From Pigoraptor vietnamica (taxonomy: Eukaryota; Opisthokonta; Filasterea): 11,416 nt of DNA. Shown one piece after another: positions 9,784 through 11,416 of this stretch. The DNA lies in NCBI GenBank assembly GCA_943704525.1, contig CALSCQ010001906.1, positions 1-11,416 on the forward strand. Reading direction: 5' to 3'. Each line of letters starts with the position of its first letter. Within the stretch, counting starts at the first letter, position 1. The translations under genes and the position numbers were made by a program. The notes under the pieces are model-generated. The model did not search any database, was not told the DNA's origin, and was given only the letters and a program-made list of their open reading frames with translations.

Positions 9784-9942
9784 ACGCACGAACTGTTGTG
9801 AGCGAAGGACAACTTGGACACAAAGACCACGAGCAATGCGATGAGTGAGACCCACACTCTTCCTCACGCCGAGAAAGCGACCAAGGAGCGTGGCAACAGC
9901 GACAGCCACCGCCGCAAAAACCACCGCCACCGCCGAGAACAT
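7961..9942 (-). CDS. WS/DGAT-family acyltransferase (wax ester synthase / diacylglycerol acyltransferase), 3 exons
   Basis: The enzyme family transfers acyl groups from acyl-CoA to fatty alcohols or diacylglycerol, making wax esters or triacylglycerol, usually at the ER and lipid droplets. The large exon is 9406-7961 (TGA at 7963-7961). It lacks an ATG at its start and opens directly at the [20 protein letters not shown] segment, so upstream exons are needed. Exon 2 at 9628-9551 encodes [20 protein letters not shown] plus DKERSQ, the N-terminal LSxxxRL motif of the family, with CAG acceptor and GTGAGC donor, both phase 0. Exon 1 at 9942-9868 encodes a hydrophobic [20 protein letters not shown] segment, a signal anchor, with a GTGAGG donor in phase 0. 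A longer exon 1 ending at 9790 (GTGCGT donor) also keeps frame. The total is 532 aa. Catalytic HHSLADG is at about 176-182 and NDVMLA at about 333-338. The C-terminal DUF1298-type [13 protein letters not shown]...[11 protein letters not shown] block is at about 450-495. A Ser/Gly/Ala linker (about 197-252) is an insertion relative to bacterial members. Substrate choice cannot be read from sequence. Confidence 0.88.
9629..9867 (-). other. Intron 1 of the acyltransferase, filled by GT repeats (as transcribed)
   Basis: In the transcript this intron is almost entirely (UG)n and (UGCG)n and ends ...GGCTATCGCAG directly before exon 2. The donor is GTGAGG at 9867-9862, or GTGCGT at 9789-9784 in the alternative model. 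It has no ordinary polypyrimidine tract; the GU tract stands where one would be. Confidence 0.6.
9639..9782. repeat. Compound (CA)n/(CGCA)n microsatellite
   Basis: About 22 CA units (to about 9682), then about nine CGCA units (to about 9720), then CATATA, then further CA and CGCA blocks to about 9782. It is alternating purine-pyrimidine throughout, so a candidate for Z-DNA. It lies in intron 1 of the acyltransferase gene. Frames through it encode only His/Thr or Val/Cys runs. Confidence 0.95.
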
Positions 9943-10209
9943 CTTCCTTCGCCTCTCTCCGCAGCGGCTGTTCTCCGGAGGCTTGGGTTGGTCACAAATC
10001 GAAGACGCGCGAAGCGACCAATATGTGGCTGTCCGTGGGGCGGTATCGTGGCGGGAAAACTGTTACTCCAATGTTACACATTCGTCACACGTCTCAATTT
10101 TTTCAACATTCGTGCGCGTGTATTTCCGCATCCCTTGGCGCGCGTGCTCTTCCTCTCTCTCTCTCTCTCCGTGCGTGCGCGCGCCTCGTGCGCTGAGGGG
10201 AGCTTGAAG
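9943..10209. promoter_or_regulatory. Bidirectional promoter between acyltransferase (-) and CIR1-like (+) genes
   Basis: These 267 bases separate the two ATGs. They contain CCAAT boxes at 10018-10022 and 10068-10072, exactly 50 bases apart. An E2F-type GGCGGGAAA lies at 10050-10058, between them. A CT dinucleotide tract sits at about 10152-10169, just before the CIR1-like start, where initiator-like pyrimidine tracts are often found. No TATA box is evident. The motifs are seen; their use as a shared promoter is inferred. Confidence 0.5.
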
Positions 10210-10796
10210 ATGTCATTCTCAAAATTTATGAACCAAAAGGTGCGTTTGCACTCTTTAGTGACTGTCGGTCGTCCGTGCTTCGGCTGCCGTCCTTCGCCGC
10301 GCTCCTAATCCCCTTAGTGCTTGTCTGTAGTTGCGTGTTCGCGTCCGCTACGTCCCATGTAATCTCTCCTCCCCCCCCCCCCTCTTCTTCCCTTTGTTCG
10401 CAATTGTTTGGAAGTTGTCAGCCATGCCCTTTCTTACTCCCCTTATACGCACTTGTGTCGTTGCGTTCACGTCAGCTATGTTCCCTCTCTCCGCATTATC
10501 TTTTCTTCCGTCGTGGTGTCAATTATTGAAAGTTTGGAAATGGCCCTTTTGTGCAGGACTTCCATCCGTCAAATATGCGCAACCAACGACGGGTGCGTGT
10601 GTGCGCGTGCATGTGTGCGCATGTATGCGCGTGCATGTGTGCGCATGTATGTGCGTGCATTTTGTGTGTGCGTGTACGCGCGTGTGCGTGTGTATGTGTG
10701 TGTGTGTGTGTGCATGCATGCATGTGTGTGTGTGTGTGTGTGCGTGTACGCGCGTGTGCGTGTGTATATGTGTGTGTGTGTGTGCGTGCATGCATG

Positions 10797-10831
<35 letters not shown>

Positions 10832-11355
10832 CGCCACAATACTGTCTTATGAGAGGGCAAAGGGTCTTGAGAGCGGTTCACAAGTGCATGACATGGGCTG
10901 ACGAGACATCGAACTCTGGCGTTTGCAGATATGGATAGCCGAACAGAAGGCGGCTGCGGCTGACAAAAAGGCGAAGGAACTGCAGCGCGAGTACGAGCAG
11001 GAGCAGGTTTGTCGGCATTGCTAAAACTGTTTATGGCGTCGACTTCACGCACTACGTGTATATGTGCGTGCCGTGTATATTGAACGTGGGCCGTGCAACG
11101 ATCATGACACTCACACACGATTACACACACACGCACACGCACACGCACGCACACACACACGCTCACGCACACGCACGCACACACACACGCTCACGCACAC
11201 GCACGCACACACACACGCTCTCACACGATTACACACACACACACACACACACACAGGAGTGGTATGCGAACAAGGAAGCACTGGGCATGTCACGTGCCGA
11301 AAGCGAACTCGATCGCAAGAAGTTTAGTGTGAACTTTATGTATCAACTTCCACCG
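10210..11355 (+). CDS. CIR1: CIR1-like protein (CIR_N domain), 5' part, 4 coding exons seen
   Basis: Exons are 10210-10239 ([10 protein letters not shown]), 10557-10592 ([12 protein letters not shown]), 10929-11006 ([20 protein letters not shown] then EYEQEQ) and 11257-11355 ([20 protein letters not shown] then [13 protein letters not shown]). All boundaries are GT...AG and phase 0, giving 81 residues. Together they form the CIR N-terminal domain. The pattern SFxxFMxxKDFHP...N...WxAEQK...K...EL...Y..EQE.Y.N...NFMY..PP follows CIR1 (CBF1/RBPJ-interacting corepressor) more closely than the related splicing factor CWC25 (which has SWHP and lacks the FM segment). In animals CIR1 is nuclear, bridges SIN3/HDAC to RBPJ and also associates with splicing factors. 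In a protist without Notch signalling, a splicing or general corepressor role is more likely. A GTGAGA donor at 11356 shows that the gene continues; the TAG at 11408-11410 could be the next acceptor, but the intron would be only 55 nt. Confidence 0.8.
10240..10556 (+). other. Intron 1 of the CIR1-like gene
   Basis: 317 nt, GTGCGT donor and TTTTGTGCAG acceptor. It is pyrimidine-rich with a run of 12 C at 10371-10382. No other feature is seen. Confidence 0.75.
10593..10830. repeat. Complex GT/GC/AT minisatellite with 24-bp and 72-bp tandem duplications
   Basis: Inside a (GT)n background there are two perfect 24-base copies at 10603-10626 and 10627-10650. There is also a near-perfect 72-base tandem duplication, 10669-10740 and 10741-10812, each copy holding TGCGTGTACGCGCGTGTGCG and a TGCATGCATGCATG block. 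It ends in about 15 GT units to 10830. Confidence 0.85.
10593..10928 (+). other. Intron 2 of the CIR1-like gene, GT-repeat-rich
   Basis: 336 nt with a GTGCGT donor and GTTTGCAG acceptor. The first 238 bases are GT-type repeat that starts at the donor itself, so the splice site is the first unit of the repeat. The last 98 bases are ordinary unique sequence. Confidence 0.75.
11007..11256 (+). other. Intron 3 of the CIR1-like gene, CA-repeat-rich
   Basis: 250 nt, GTTTGT donor. The second half is CA repeat running straight into the acceptor, so the 3' splice site reads ACACACACACAG with no polypyrimidine tract near it. Confidence 0.75.
11107..11255. repeat. CA-type minisatellite with 28-bp unit
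   Basis: A 28-base unit beginning GCTCACGCACACGCACGCAC occurs in full at 11161-11188 and 11189-11216. The last 24 bases of a third copy are at 11137-11160. The array is flanked by a direct repeat CACACGATTACACACAC at 11114-11130 and 11222-11238. It ends in a pure CA run of about 14 units at the acceptor. Confidence 0.88.
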
Positions 11356-11416
11356 GTGAGATTTTTTTATATTTTTTTTTTTTGCGCACGAAATGATGCG
11401 TTGCACATAGACCGTC

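Noticed and set aside
9407-9857. Several frames through the CA/GT repeat encoding His/Thr or Val/Cys runs
   Set aside because: Translation of a microsatellite in any frame stays open. Only the short unique segments at 9551-9628 and 9868-9942 have family similarity and splice sites.
10331-11327. Long Cys/Val- or His/Thr-rich frames across the CIR1-like introns
   Set aside because: Same cause: dinucleotide repeats have no stops. The genuine CIR_N residues sit in short exons between the repeats.

Overview
This is a eukaryotic nuclear window. It has spliced genes with GT...AG introns of about 90-340 nt, GC-rich third codon positions, T-rich UTRs and introns, and abundant (CA)n/(GT)n microsatellites. 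The gene set is a class I ARF GTPase, a secreted tetra-granulin, an ARID4-type chromatin protein, a WS/DGAT acyltransferase and a CIR1-like protein. Together with GTGCGT/GTACGT/GTGAGT donors, this suggests a free-living GC-rich protist. An amoebozoan of the Acanthamoeba kind is my best guess, but it is not proven by the sequence. I see no tRNA, rRNA, transposon, CRISPR or viral feature.

Layout: (1) 1-212, the 3' end of an ARF1 gene (+). (2) 213-976, T-rich 3' flank and spacer with a short GA tract. (3) 977-1981 (-), an intronless four-granulin secreted protein. (4) 1982-3440, a long divergent intergenic region containing an AT-rich island with five CCAAT boxes, an E-box and an inverted repeat. 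(5) 3441-7548 (+), an ARID4/RBBP1 homologue reconstructed here as ten coding exons (895 aa: Tudor, ARID, chromo-barrel, charged linker, C-terminal helix). (6) 7549-7960, the convergent 3' gap. (7) 7961-9942 (-), a WS/DGAT acyltransferase reconstructed as three exons (about 532 aa) with an N-terminal hydrophobic exon. (8) 9943-10209, a 267-bp shared divergent promoter. (9) 10210 to the window end (+), the first four coding exons (30, 36, 78 and 99 nt) of a CIR1-like corepressor or splicing-related gene, with large GT/CA repeats in its introns.

The genes do not form an obvious pathway. In animals, however, both ARID4 and CIR1 are tied to the SIN3-HDAC corepressor, so having both in 8 kb is worth noting. 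The most unusual structure is in the CIR1-like gene: a (GT)-rich intron upstream and a (CA)-rich intron downstream of a frame-neutral 78-nt exon are complementary and could pair in the pre-mRNA. I found no clearly new multi-gene system. The exon models come from splice signals, frame continuity and family similarity read by eye, not from transcripts.
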